A stretch of DNA of 64,000 nt from Ruegeria sp. A3M17 (GTDB taxonomy: Bacteria; Pseudomonadota; Alphaproteobacteria; Rhodobacterales; Rhodobacteraceae): positions 310,001-374,000 of the forward strand of contig NZ_QOCF01000028.1 of NCBI RefSeq assembly GCF_003318255.1. Reading direction: 5' to 3'. A model generated the notes under the pieces. The model was given only the letters and a program-made list of their open reading frames with translations, searched no databases and was not told the DNA's origin. The number at the start of each line of letters is the position of its first letter. Within the stretch, counting starts at the first letter, position 1. A program made the translations under genes and the position numbers. This document shows positions 1 to 6,425 of this stretch, one piece after another.

Positions 1-449
1 CAAAAGACTACATTGATGTGGTGGTGACCCAGGAATGGCCAGAACTTGCTGCGGCAGATGGTAGTATCGGTGCTGGGCGCGATGCCTGGATGAAGGTGTA
101 TCAGGGTTCTCTCAATCTGGTGTCAGACAGTCCAGTTCAGCAGCGTCTGCATGATAGCCTGGTGGTAAACGCACGCAAGTTGGATCAACTTCGCAGTAAG
201 AGGTCAAACATTGCCAATCGTTCGAACCAGGCACCGTTCTGGTTCGCTGCAATTGCCGGTCTTGTCATTATTTCCATCAGCTTTTTTGCGTTTGCGCCAT
301 CGGGTTTAAACATCGTATTTGTGGCTTTGTTCGGCGTTTACAATGGGATTACCTTATTCCTGATTTACTCTTTCGCAAATCCCTATGCGCCTCCGGGCGC
401 GCTTGAACCGGTTGCGCTGTCGCGCGTGGGAGTGCTTATTGGGCAATAG
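1..449 (+). CDS. DUF4239-like membrane protein, C-terminal part
   Basis: The reading frame is open to the left window edge, so this is the 3' part of a longer gene and the first in-frame GTG is not necessarily a start. About 148 residues are visible. A soluble, charged stretch containing an EWP motif is followed by two hydrophobic segments separated by a short turn, then a short tail. That pattern of a soluble loop and a C-terminal hairpin of membrane helices matches the DUF4239 (bestrophin-like) family, whose function is unknown. The assignment rests on pattern, not on a catalytic motif. Confidence 0.6.
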   Translation, partial: KDYIDVVVTQEWPELAAADGSIGAGRDAWMKVYQGSLNLVSDSPVQQRLHDSLVVNARKLDQLRSKRSNIANRSNQAPFWFAAIAGLVIISISFFAFAPSGLNIVFVALFGVYNGITLFLIYSFANPYAPPGALEPVALSRVGVLIGQ

Positions 450-790
450 TTTGTTGCCTCATGTCAGATTTAACTAATGGTGCAATAAACTGATGGCGTT
501 AGTTTGTATGGCAAACGGATCGCAATTACAGGGCGGAGTTCTGATGCAAAGATTTTTTCAAGCAGAATACTGTTCTGATTTTCATCCAATGAGTAGGTGA
601 AAACAGGGTCAGCTCAAGCATTTTTGAGCTCCAACCACCTGGTTTTGGCTATCAATTTGGCTTCAGGTTGAAGACCAACAGGACGATTTCTAAGTTTTTG
701 ACGGCTCCCAGAGAGCCGGCGGCACAATCAATTTTCCAGGCAATCGACGGAATACTTGCGCTCCTAAAAATGACGAACAAAACTTCGTTT
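450..790. other. intergenic stretch with a short hairpin
   Basis: No convincing gene lies here. A perfect 7-bp hairpin (611-617 with 624-630, 6-nt loop) is present but has no T-run. It could be a factor-dependent transcript end for the DUF4239 gene or a structural relic. Base composition is AT-richer than the core genes to the right. Confidence 0.4.
773..788 (-). terminator. weak intrinsic terminator after the small secreted protein gene
   Basis: A 5-bp stem (773-777 with 784-788) lies immediately after the TAA stop at 791-793 of the minus-strand gene. On the minus strand it is followed shortly by a T-rich stretch. The stem is short, so this is only a candidate. Confidence 0.35.
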
Positions 791-1180
791 TTACTGTTCG
801 CAATGGCTACGAGCCACGTCCACCGGCAAATGCTCCCCTACAGATAACTCATTCAAGTCAGCGGACCCTTCAGATGGTGTAATACCTGCCGTTTTGGGGT
901 CCAGGGTGAATTGGACCGCTGACCGACGGTCTGTTGTTTCGCTGGGACCAAATCCCCGCACGACATAAACTTTGGCATTTGGAGATGCTTTTAAGTCAAT
1001 CTGAGCGAAGGAGCCCGCGACACACCAAAATGCCTCCCCACTGAACTTTTCTTCAGCGACGGCTTCATACACAGCACCGTTCACTTTATTCACACTATAC
1101 CCGTCGCGATCAAATGTGCCAGACGACGACACCGTTGGTGTTAGCGAGGTAGTGGCTAGTAATGCAAAGAAGATCTTCAT
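791..1180 (-). CDS. small secreted protein of unknown function
   Basis: 129 residues starting at ATG 1180. An AGAAGGG ribosome binding site sits about 8 bases upstream, so the longer frame reaching 1273 is unlikely. The N-terminus (MKIFFALLATTSLTPTVSSS) looks like a signal peptide, so the product is probably periplasmic or secreted. Two cysteines, one in FWCVAG and one four residues from the C-terminus, could form a disulfide. I do not recognise the family. It is a single-gene unit in the AT-richer accessory region. Confidence 0.6.
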   Translation of the reverse strand: MKIFFALLATTSLTPTVSSSGTFDRDGYSVNKVNGAVYEAVAEEKFSGEAFWCVAGSFAQIDLKASPNAKVYVVRGFGPSETTDRRSAVQFTLDPKTAGITPSEGSADLNELSVGEHLPVDVARSHCEQ

Positions 1181-1640
1181 TGTAATTGCCCTTCTTTTGT
1201 AAATATTTATCAAATAATAGTGATAGTCACGATTCAAGTCCAAGAGAGAACGCTTGTGAATGCCAGGAGGCAAAACCGCAAACTCTCATCATGAATGAGA
1301 GAGCGACGAGGCAAGTCAGACTGAACCCACCCGTTACACTTGTGACAGCAAGAGTATCGGTTTGCGTTTAGTGTTCTTCCGCAAACACACTGGCTCTAAC
1401 TACACATACCTAAATTGTGCTGAACGGCGGCAATCCACCACTTCTCTGCCGTTTATGCTCTGCGCAGCATTTAGTAATAAGGGCTCGCACAAGACCTTAG
1501 CTGCGAGTTGCTTGGATGGCGGCAGGGCGGGACGAAGGGGGCTTTCGCTGCGGCTGCGCGAGTGTCCGCTTCAGACGCTCAATCCCTTTACAGGCGATGC
1601 CGTATTGACCGACCTTGGTAAGAGCATTACATGCGGCTCT
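1181..1640. other. intergenic stretch upstream of the trp leader
   Basis: No recognisable gene. Frames open here show no domain and are probably spurious. A TTGACC box at 1605-1610 with a poor -10-like TTACAT at 1627-1632 (16-bp spacing) is a weak candidate promoter for the leader-trpS transcript; the real promoter may lie further upstream. Confidence 0.35.
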
Positions 1641-1691
1641 ATGGAAAGCACAAAAATCATCTCGAACTTTTGGTGGCTGGTCTCCTCATAA
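1641..1691 (+). CDS. Trp leader peptide of the trpS attenuator
   Basis: A 16-codon frame encodes MESTKIISNFWWLVSS and stops with TAA at 1689-1691. Its two adjacent Trp codons (1671-1676) lie 15 bases before the first base of an RNA stem. This is the classic layout of an amino-acid-specific leader: a ribosome starved for Trp-tRNA stalls at the Trp codons, while a ribosome that reaches the stop codon covers the next segment. I see no strong Shine-Dalgarno before the ATG. In-frame TTG 1605 is an alternative start and would not change the regulatory end. Confidence 0.8.
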   Translation: MESTKIISNFWWLVSS

Positions 1692-1742
1692 GGCGACTGG
1701 ACAGTATTCTATTCCGAGGTCGCCGTTTGGGCGGCCTTTTTT
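1677..1742 (+). promoter_or_regulatory. ribosome-mediated transcription attenuator of trpS
   Basis: Three alternative pairings can be drawn. Segment 1 (1677-1685) pairs with segment 2 (1692-1700) in 8 of 9 positions including two G-U pairs. Segment 2 (1692-1698) pairs with segment 3 (1718-1724) over 7 positions including one wobble. Segment 3 (1718-1724) pairs with segment 4 (1730-1736) over 7 positions, followed by six T (1737-1742). Thus 1:2 plus 3:4 gives termination, and 2:3 is the antiterminator. Segment 2 starts directly after the leader stop codon, so a ribosome at the stop hides it, whereas one stalled at the Trp codons leaves it free. The prediction is that trpS is read through when charged tRNA-Trp is scarce. 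Confidence 0.85.
1717..1742 (+). terminator. intrinsic terminator, 3:4 arm of the trpS attenuator
   Basis: GC-rich 7-bp stem (1718-1724 with 1730-1736, one G-U pair, 5-nt loop) followed by six T, placed about 45 bases before the trpS start. Confidence 0.85.
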
Positions 1743-1787
1743 ATTTCCATGCGTCCTGCGGCACCTCTTCTCAACGAGGACATGCTC

Positions 1788-2789
1788 ATGACCAAACCAA
1801 TCATTCTTACCGGAGACCGCACGACGGGGCCTCTTCATATCGGCCACTACGCAGGTTCGCTTGCAAACCGTTTGGCGTACCAAGACAGTCATGAGCAATT
1901 TTTGCTTCTGGCGGACACTCAAGCGCTAACTGATAACGCTCACGATCCTGAAAAGGTACGACGCTGCGTGATGGAAGTTGCTCTTGATTACCTTGCTGTC
2001 GGCATCGATCCAACACGCACGACAATCTGCCTGCAATCGCATCTACCAGCGCTTGCGGAACTGTCGATGCTGTACCTCAACTTCGTCACTGTATCCCGCT
2101 TAGAACGCAATCCAACGATCAAAGATGAAATCCGGGCGCGTGGATACGGCCGTGATATACCTGCGGGCTTCCTATGCTACCCGGCGGCACAAGCCGCTGA
2201 TATCACTGCATTCAAAGCAACCGTCGTCCCGGTGGGCGACGACCAAGCGCCACTCATAGAACAGACCAATGAGATAGTGCGTCGGATCAATTCCACCGCT
2301 AACCGAAAGGTACTTCCCGAGGCTGTCGCTGTTATCCCAAAGGCCGGACGGCTTCCCGGCATTGACGGCAAAGCGAAGATGTCTAAATCAGGTGGCAACG
2401 CTATTCCACTTTCGGCATCGACAGATGAAATCAGCGCCGCCGTCAAAGCGATGTTTACCGATCCGAACCATTTGCGTGTCGAAGACCCCGGACAGGTAGA
2501 AGGCAATGTTGTCTTCGCGTATCTGGACGCGTTTGATGAAGACAAGATCGCTGTTAAAAAGCTGAAGGCAATGTACCAGCGAGGCGGTCTTGGCGACGGA
2601 GTGGTCAAAAAACGACTGGACGGCATACTGCAAGAGCTGCTTGCTCCTATTCGGACGCGAAGAGCGCAACTGTCGAAAGACCCCGCCTATGTCTTAGACG
2701 TAATTAGAAAAGGTACGGAGATTGCACGAGACCGAACAAATGCCACCAAACGCGAAATTGTCGAACACCTTGGGTTGTTCAGGCTTTGA
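1788..2789 (+). CDS. trpS: auxiliary tryptophanyl-tRNA synthetase (Streptococcus-type)
   Basis: 333 residues, a class I aminoacyl-tRNA synthetase that charges tRNA-Trp in the cytoplasm. The ATP-binding HIGH motif is residues 17-20 and KMSKS is 197-201. ATG 1788 is chosen because GAGGA ends 7 bases upstream; ATG 1782 is possible. The sequence ([46 protein letters not shown]) resembles the streptococcal form rather than the GxQPSG...GNY form typical of housekeeping TrpRS, so this is probably a second, acquired copy. Position 11 is Arg where classical enzymes have Gln (Gln9 of the Bacillus enzyme), and position 45 is Gln where they have His43. It stands alone behind its own attenuator in accessory DNA next to mobilisation genes. 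Confidence 0.92.
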   Translation: MTKPIILTGDRTTGPLHIGHYAGSLANRLAYQDSHEQFLLLADTQALTDNAHDPEKVRRCVMEVALDYLAVGIDPTRTTICLQSHLPALAELSMLYLNFVTVSRLERNPTIKDEIRARGYGRDIPAGFLCYPAAQAADITAFKATVVPVGDDQAPLIEQTNEIVRRINSTANRKVLPEAVAVIPKAGRLPGIDGKAKMSKSGGNAIPLSASTDEISAAVKAMFTDPNHLRVEDPGQVEGNVVFAYLDAFDEDKIAVKKLKAMYQRGGLGDGVVKKRLDGILQELLAPIRTRRAQLSKDPAYVLDVIRKGTEIARDRTNATKREIVEHLGLFRL

Positions 2790-3002
2790 TTTGTAAGTTT
2801 TGGCGTTGGAGTTGCCGTTCGTACATCGCGCAGCATCAGTCACATTGGGCTCTTTCGAGCTCTTCGCTGCATTCTACATGAAGTTCCGGTTTATCCGCAT
2901 ACGCACCCAGCAAAGAAATCGCAGACGTGTGGTGAATTGCTGCAGAACGAATCTAAGATTCCCACTGCAGACCCTCGAACCACGCCAATATTTGCAGTTA
3001 GA

Positions 3003-4559
3003 TCAAAGCGAATGTCCGGCGCTGCGGTGGCTATCTCTCGCGTCTAACTCTCTTTCAGTCGCTTCTCGGCGTCTTTCGCTAGTTTCCAGCTGGTCTCTAA
3101 CCCCGCCTGCAGCGTCGCGCAATTCTGCTCCTCGCGCAGCAAGTCGGCCAATGTGGTGACGGACGTGAGATGTGATTTCATCAATAGCGCCACGCAATGC
3201 GCCAAGCCATTCACCTTGCTTTCGATCTTGCTGGTCGAGCGCTTCTCCAAGGCGTGCAATTCCTTGGCTGAACTCTCGCAGGCCGTCACCAACCGCTCGA
3301 CGGATGCGAGCAATTCGCGTTCCAATGCTGTCAGGGTCTGTGTCATCTAGGGTTCCTTGAACTCGATACAGATGACCGGCGTCCCGGCCATGGTGCAGGT
3401 CTTCAATTCGGTCCGGTCGGGGTCCAGCGTCACCCATGTCTGCCCAGCCTGTTCGATCCGTGTCAGGCCAAGCCTCGTCATCTCCGAGCGCGTGATCAAG
3501 CCCGTCCAAAACCAACTCGCGATCAGCACTGTCGCGATCCAGGATGAGACCATCACCACGATCACCCAGGGTGAGATCGTCAACCAGCGCCTGATCGTCT
3601 CGCTCCGCCTCTCCAACTCGCTCCTGCTGTCGCTCAGAAAGAACCTGATATCGGTCTCGATTGTATGCAGCGCGCTGGTCGCAATGCTGCTGAAATCGCT
3701 CCTGAAGCTCTCCAGTTGAGATGCCATCAAGGCGGCGTGGTCGCTCCGGATCGTTTCCAGGTCCGCGTTCAATTTCTCGGCGAGGCGGTTCGGCTTGCCA
3801 GTCGTCATGGAAAATCTCTCCTTTCAAACGCCAGCGCTCGCCGGTGTCGGGGTCTTTGGCGGTGATGCAATTCTTGCTCGCACGGGGGATCTCGAAACCC
3901 GCCTCTGATAGCGCGTCGATCATGCTAGCGCGGCCGGTGATGCTGCCGACGCTGATCTGATCGAGGATCCATTCGTGCAGCGCCTCGCGCCCTTGCGCGC
4001 GTGTCGGCGCTTCAATCGTCGCCCTCACTTCGCGCGCGCGATCTGGCTCCAAAGGGTCTGCCCAACCGTGGGTCTTGTTCATCAGATCACGCAGGCTGGA
4101 AAAAGCGTTCTCATGTCCTGGCGGCGCGATGTTCAGCGCCTTGCCCGTGCTTAGCTCAAGGCGTGGCGCGCAGAAGTGCAGCTCGACATTGCCTTCATGC
4201 GAGTGGCGCACCCAGAGGCAATCGTATTGATCCCTGTCCAGCCCAGCAAAGGCCAGAGCCTCAAATAGCTCAATGGCCTCTTGCTGGGCGTCGGGACTGG
4301 GATCATCGTAATCGGCAAAGCTGATCACGCCTGCCGTGTAGCTCCACTTGTTGGGGCTCGCGTCGATCAGGTCACGGGTTTGGTCTGGATTGCCGTGCAG
4401 CACCTCTGGCAGCGGGTCTCGAATCTTTGTTTGCGGCTGACCGGTGTCGTCGCGGATCAGGTTGCGGTTCTCGTCATAGGCCAGAACTTCGCGTGCAGTC
4501 AGGTAATCCACGGGGGCCGCACCGCCACCAGTGCCGGTGGAGAAGAACGAGATGATCAT
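3003..4559 (-). CDS. mobA: MobA/MbeA-type relaxase
   Basis: 518 residues related to MbeA of ColE1, the relaxase that nicks oriT and pilots the transferred strand. The N-terminus has the glycine-rich stretch followed by PVDYL with Tyr19, the position of the nicking tyrosine in MbeA. H119, E126 and H128 (HSHEGNVELHF) occupy the metal-binding HEN triad, with His in place of the usual Asn. From about residue 260 the protein is charged and probably coiled, as in longer relaxases. The ATG overlaps the mobC stop by 4 bases. The C-terminal half is read in a second frame by mobB and mobD. No stop or frameshift is seen, so it may be functional, but it needs a helper conjugation machine; no type IV secretion or coupling protein gene is visible. 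Confidence 0.9.
   Translation of the reverse strand: MIISFFSTGTGGGAAPVDYLTAREVLAYDENRNLIRDDTGQPQTKIRDPLPEVLHGNPDQTRDLIDASPNKWSYTAGVISFADYDDPSPDAQQEAIELFEALAFAGLDRDQYDCLWVRHSHEGNVELHFCAPRLELSTGKALNIAPPGHENAFSSLRDLMNKTHGWADPLEPDRAREVRATIEAPTRAQGREALHEWILDQISVGSITGRASMIDALSEAGFEIPRASKNCITAKDPDTGERWRLKGEIFHDDWQAEPPRREIERGPGNDPERPRRLDGISTGELQERFQQHCDQRAAYNRDRYQVLSERQQERVGEAERDDQALVDDLTLGDRGDGLILDRDSADRELVLDGLDHALGDDEAWPDTDRTGWADMGDAGPRPDRIEDLHHGRDAGHLYRVQGTLDDTDPDSIGTRIARIRRAVGDGLREFSQGIARLGEALDQQDRKQGEWLGALRGAIDEITSHVRHHIGRLAARGAELRDAAGGVRDQLETSERRREATERELDARDSHRSAGHSL
3044..3346 (-). CDS. mobD: MobD/MbeD-like mobilisation protein nested in mobA
   Basis: 100 residues, entirely within mobA in another frame. 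Its ATG directly follows the TAG stop of mobB (3347-3349), so the two are translationally coupled. An AAGGA box lies in the last codons of mobB. The protein is small, mostly helical and leucine-rich with a charged C-terminus, which suits a coiled-coil accessory protein like MbeD of ColE1. Identity rests mainly on the conserved nested position, as sequence conservation in this family is low. Confidence 0.65.
   Translation of the reverse strand: MTQTLTALERELLASVERLVTACESSAKELHALEKRSTSKIESKVNGLAHCVALLMKSHLTSVTTLADLLREEQNCATLQAGLETSWKLAKDAEKRLKES
3347..3808 (-). CDS. mobB: MobB/MbeB-like membrane mobilisation protein nested in mobA
   Basis: 153 residues inside mobA in a different frame. A strong AAAGGAGAG ribosome binding site lies about 8 bases before the ATG, which argues that the frame is translated. 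The N-terminal 85 residues are helical and charged; one clear transmembrane segment follows (around residues 88-112, WVIVVMVSSWIATVLIASWF), then a short C-terminal domain with two cysteines. MbeB-type proteins of ColE1 plasmids stabilise the relaxosome and bring it to the membrane. Position and topology fit that role. Confidence 0.7.
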   Translation of the reverse strand: MTTGKPNRLAEKLNADLETIRSDHAALMASQLESFRSDFSSIATSALHTIETDIRFFLSDSRSELERRSETIRRWLTISPWVIVVMVSSWIATVLIASWFWTGLITRSEMTRLGLTRIEQAGQTWVTLDPDRTELKTCTMAGTPVICIEFKEP

Positions 4560-5026
4560 TCGCCGCCGCCTGTGTGCGCCGCCACAATCTGCGCCATCTG
4601 CCGTTCGATGACCACCAGCCGAGCAGCGACCTTGAGCGCATCGATCTGGCTCGCGCGGCCGGACTTGACCGCGCCGTTGATCCAGCGGGAGAGCTGATTG
4701 AGGTTGCCGCCGACGCGGACAATCGCAAAGGTCAGTTTCGGGTCAACTCGGGGGACGGGCTTGCGCCGACGTGCCTCGGTCAGCCCCAAGGCCTCGCGCA
4801 TCAGCGTGGCATTGGGCAGGCCAGCGGCGCGCGCCTTGGCCACAAGTGCTGCCTTTTCCGACGGGGTGCATCGAAAGATCACGCTCTCGGAATGGCCCTC
4901 TTTGACGCCGCTTGCGCGCGTCTGGTTGGGGTTTGAAGGGGAGGCTTGCCGCCCCTCACAAGTCCCGCCGATGTAATCGGTGGGTACCCTTGCTCTCTGC
5001 TCTTTGTGGGGATCAGTTGCGTTCAT
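4556..5026 (-). CDS. mobC: MobC-type relaxosome accessory protein
   Basis: 156 residues. The C-terminal 75 residues (around KPVPRVDPKLTFAIVRVGGNLNQLSRWIN) match the bacterial mobilisation protein MobC family, which helps melt the strands at oriT for the relaxase. The N-terminal 50 residues are low-complexity and a later start is possible, but the ATG overlaps the stop of the upstream gene (ATGA), as expected for coupled translation. It in turn overlaps mobA by 4 bases. Confidence 0.85.
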   Translation of the reverse strand: MNATDPHKEQRARVPTDYIGGTCEGRQASPSNPNQTRASGVKEGHSESVIFRCTPSEKAALVAKARAAGLPNATLMREALGLTEARRRKPVPRVDPKLTFAIVRVGGNLNQLSRWINGAVKSGRASQIDALKVAARLVVIERQMAQIVAAHTGGGE

Positions 5027-5880
5027 GCTCGAAGCCCCGCCGCCTCGATTTCAGCAGGGCTGACCAGGTTTGCGGCCAGCAAAGCGGTTACTTGGCCGGG
5101 CGTGATATGGCGGCACAGCGGATGGCGGTCCGTGACCCAGTTGGCCAAACCTTTTAGCAATTCCACCTCTTTGGCCTTGCCAACTTCTCGAGCCTCCCCG
5201 ACTTCGTGAAGATATTTCAACCAACGGCCAGACGTGAACCAATTGTCGGAGAAGCACACCTTCGAGCGGGTGAAACCTTCGCTGTCGGTCGCATAGGCCC
5301 GCACGGCGTCCTCGAGGTCTTTGGCATCCACTCCGTCGGCCAGCGCTTGGCGGATTTGCGAGAGACAAACCGCTTTCCCGCGAACGCGATCCTCGGGATA
5401 GGCGGACAAAATCTTTTCAGAAACTTCATCCTGCACCGCCGCCTTCGCGTGCGAAGGATTTGGTTTTTGATATGGTTTATATCTGTTCTTATAGGATTTG
5501 CCCTCTGGGGCAGATGGCTTGCCCTCAGGGGCAAATGCATCATTTTCCCTTTCGGTCGGATCGATTTGCCCATTTGGGCAAATGGAGTTGCCCAAGGCGT
5601 ACCAGCAGGTCCGATCATAACGATCGTCGCTGAAATTGCCCTTGATGATCAGCTCCGCGCTGACCAGCTTTTCGAGCGCCGTTCGGATCTGCTTTTCGCT
5701 CAGATAGGGGAACAACTCACTAAAGGCCGAGATCGAATTGTAGGTCCAATACCGCCCGTCTCTAAGGTTACGGCGATTGGCTTGGTTCTTCTCGATCCAG
5801 AAGGCGATGTTCTGGAAAATCACCGCTGCATTGAGGCCGACACGTCCGGCGATTTCGGGATCAAAGCTATGGCGGCTCAT
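5023..5880 (-). CDS. HTH (DnaD/replication-initiator-like) protein of the mob cassette
   Basis: 285 residues from ATG 5880; the frame is open to 6000, but homology-like sequence begins with MSRHSFDPEIAGRVG. Residues about 15-95 form a winged-helix-like module (LSEKQIRTALEKLVSAELI) of the kind found in phage and plasmid replication organisers. A low-complexity linker follows, then a C-terminal helical domain with a W-rich motif (CFSDNWFTSGRWLKYL) like those in DnaD-like proteins. It is first in the rep-mobC-mobA operon and overlaps mobC by 4 bases. A role in plasmid-like replication or control of the cassette is inferred. Confidence 0.6.
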   Translation of the reverse strand: MSRHSFDPEIAGRVGLNAAVIFQNIAFWIEKNQANRRNLRDGRYWTYNSISAFSELFPYLSEKQIRTALEKLVSAELIIKGNFSDDRYDRTCWYALGNSICPNGQIDPTERENDAFAPEGKPSAPEGKSYKNRYKPYQKPNPSHAKAAVQDEVSEKILSAYPEDRVRGKAVCLSQIRQALADGVDAKDLEDAVRAYATDSEGFTRSKVCFSDNWFTSGRWLKYLHEVGEAREVGKAKEVELLKGLANWVTDRHPLCRHITPGQVTALLAANLVSPAEIEAAGLRA

Positions 5881-6035
5881 GATTGACCCCCGAAAAACGC
5901 ACAAACGTGCGAATTTTGTACAGGTTTTGTACGAAAAATCGGCCATTTCAGCAGATTTCGGCCTGAAAGCTGGCGGGACTTTTTGCACGCTTCTGCACAA
6001 AGGCCTGTAAATAAGCCATATTTTTCAGGTTTTTT
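5881..6035 (-). promoter_or_regulatory. upstream region of the mob operon with iteron-like repeats; possible oriT
   Basis: This 155-bp AT-rich stretch between the tRNA and the mob operon contains several repeats. TTTTGTAC occurs at 5914-5921 and 5925-5932 (11-bp period, one helical turn). TGCAC occurs at 5984-5988 and 5994-5998. There is a short inverted repeat CGCAC/GTGCG at 5899-5912 and another TTTCAG/CTGAAA near 5946-5967. Such arrays are typical binding sites for a replication or mobilisation protein. Its position upstream of rep-mobC-mobA makes it the best place for promoter and oriT, but I cannot identify a nic site. Confidence 0.4.
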
Positions 6036-6112
6036 TGGCGACCCCGGCAGGATTCGAACCTGCAACCTGCCCCTTAGGAGGGGGCTGCTCTATCCAGTTG
6101 AGCCACGGGGCC
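6036..6112 (-). tRNA. tRNA-Arg (anticodon CCU)
   Basis: A full cloverleaf reads on the minus strand from 6112 to 6036. The acceptor stem is GGCCCCG with CGGGGTC (one G-U), the anticodon stem is GCCCC/GGGGC around loop CTCCTAA (anticodon CCU, codon AGG), the T arm is GCAGG-TTCGAAT-CCTGC, and the 3' CCA is encoded (6036-6038). tRNA-Arg(CCU) genes are frequent integration sites. Here mobile-type DNA lies on both sides, and a 5'-half copy occurs at 10054-10093. Confidence 0.95.
6073..6112 (-). repeat. direct repeat copy 1: 5' half of tRNA-Arg, attachment-site-like
   Basis: Bases 6073-6112 (tRNA 5' end through the anticodon loop) are repeated at 10054-10093 in the same orientation with one mismatch in 40. 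Such duplications of part of a tRNA gene typically mark the two ends of an integrated element. Confidence 0.75.
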
Positions 6113-6425
6113 TTCCTTTGAGAACAACAGGTACGACTTTCCTGCAGCCTACGATTAGAGAAAGCAAAATAAACGGTTCACAGAGCCTTGCTTATTCGAT
6201 CAGTGACGGCATTCCAAGGGGCCTGAGCCCTCGCTTTTTGAAAGACAGGGCGTGCAGTTGATCTAAGCGTTGCCTACATCGACGGTTTAAAGCAGGATAC
6301 CCTACGCAGCTTCAGAACGTCAGCTATCCCAAACAGATACAACATATTTACTTTTCGCCGTTCCGGCCCTGCGCCAAGCAGCCCCGCCAAAACCTACGGG
6401 ACTGACGTTGGCTTCTTTATTGCTT
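6113..6425. other. gene-free stretch inside the tRNA-bounded segment
   Basis: About 310 bases between the tRNA 5' end and the stop of the protease gene. I see no integrase remnant, no clear terminator and no plausible reading frame. Because it lies upstream of the intact tRNA, it must supply the present tRNA promoter if the segment is an insertion. Confidence 0.4.

Noticed and set aside
1362-1640. Upstream extension of the trp leader frame to about 109 codons
   Set aside because: The extra sequence has no coding character; the short leader start at 1641 explains the regulatory layout.
1641-1742. T-box riboswitch as the trpS regulator
   Set aside because: No T-box consensus or specifier stem is seen; the leader peptide with Trp codons and 1:2/2:3/3:4 stems explains the region.
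5983-6261. Plus-strand frame of 92 codons across the tRNA gene
   Set aside because: It reads the complement of the tRNA (giving a GRIRTCNLPLR-type peptide), a well-known false gene product.
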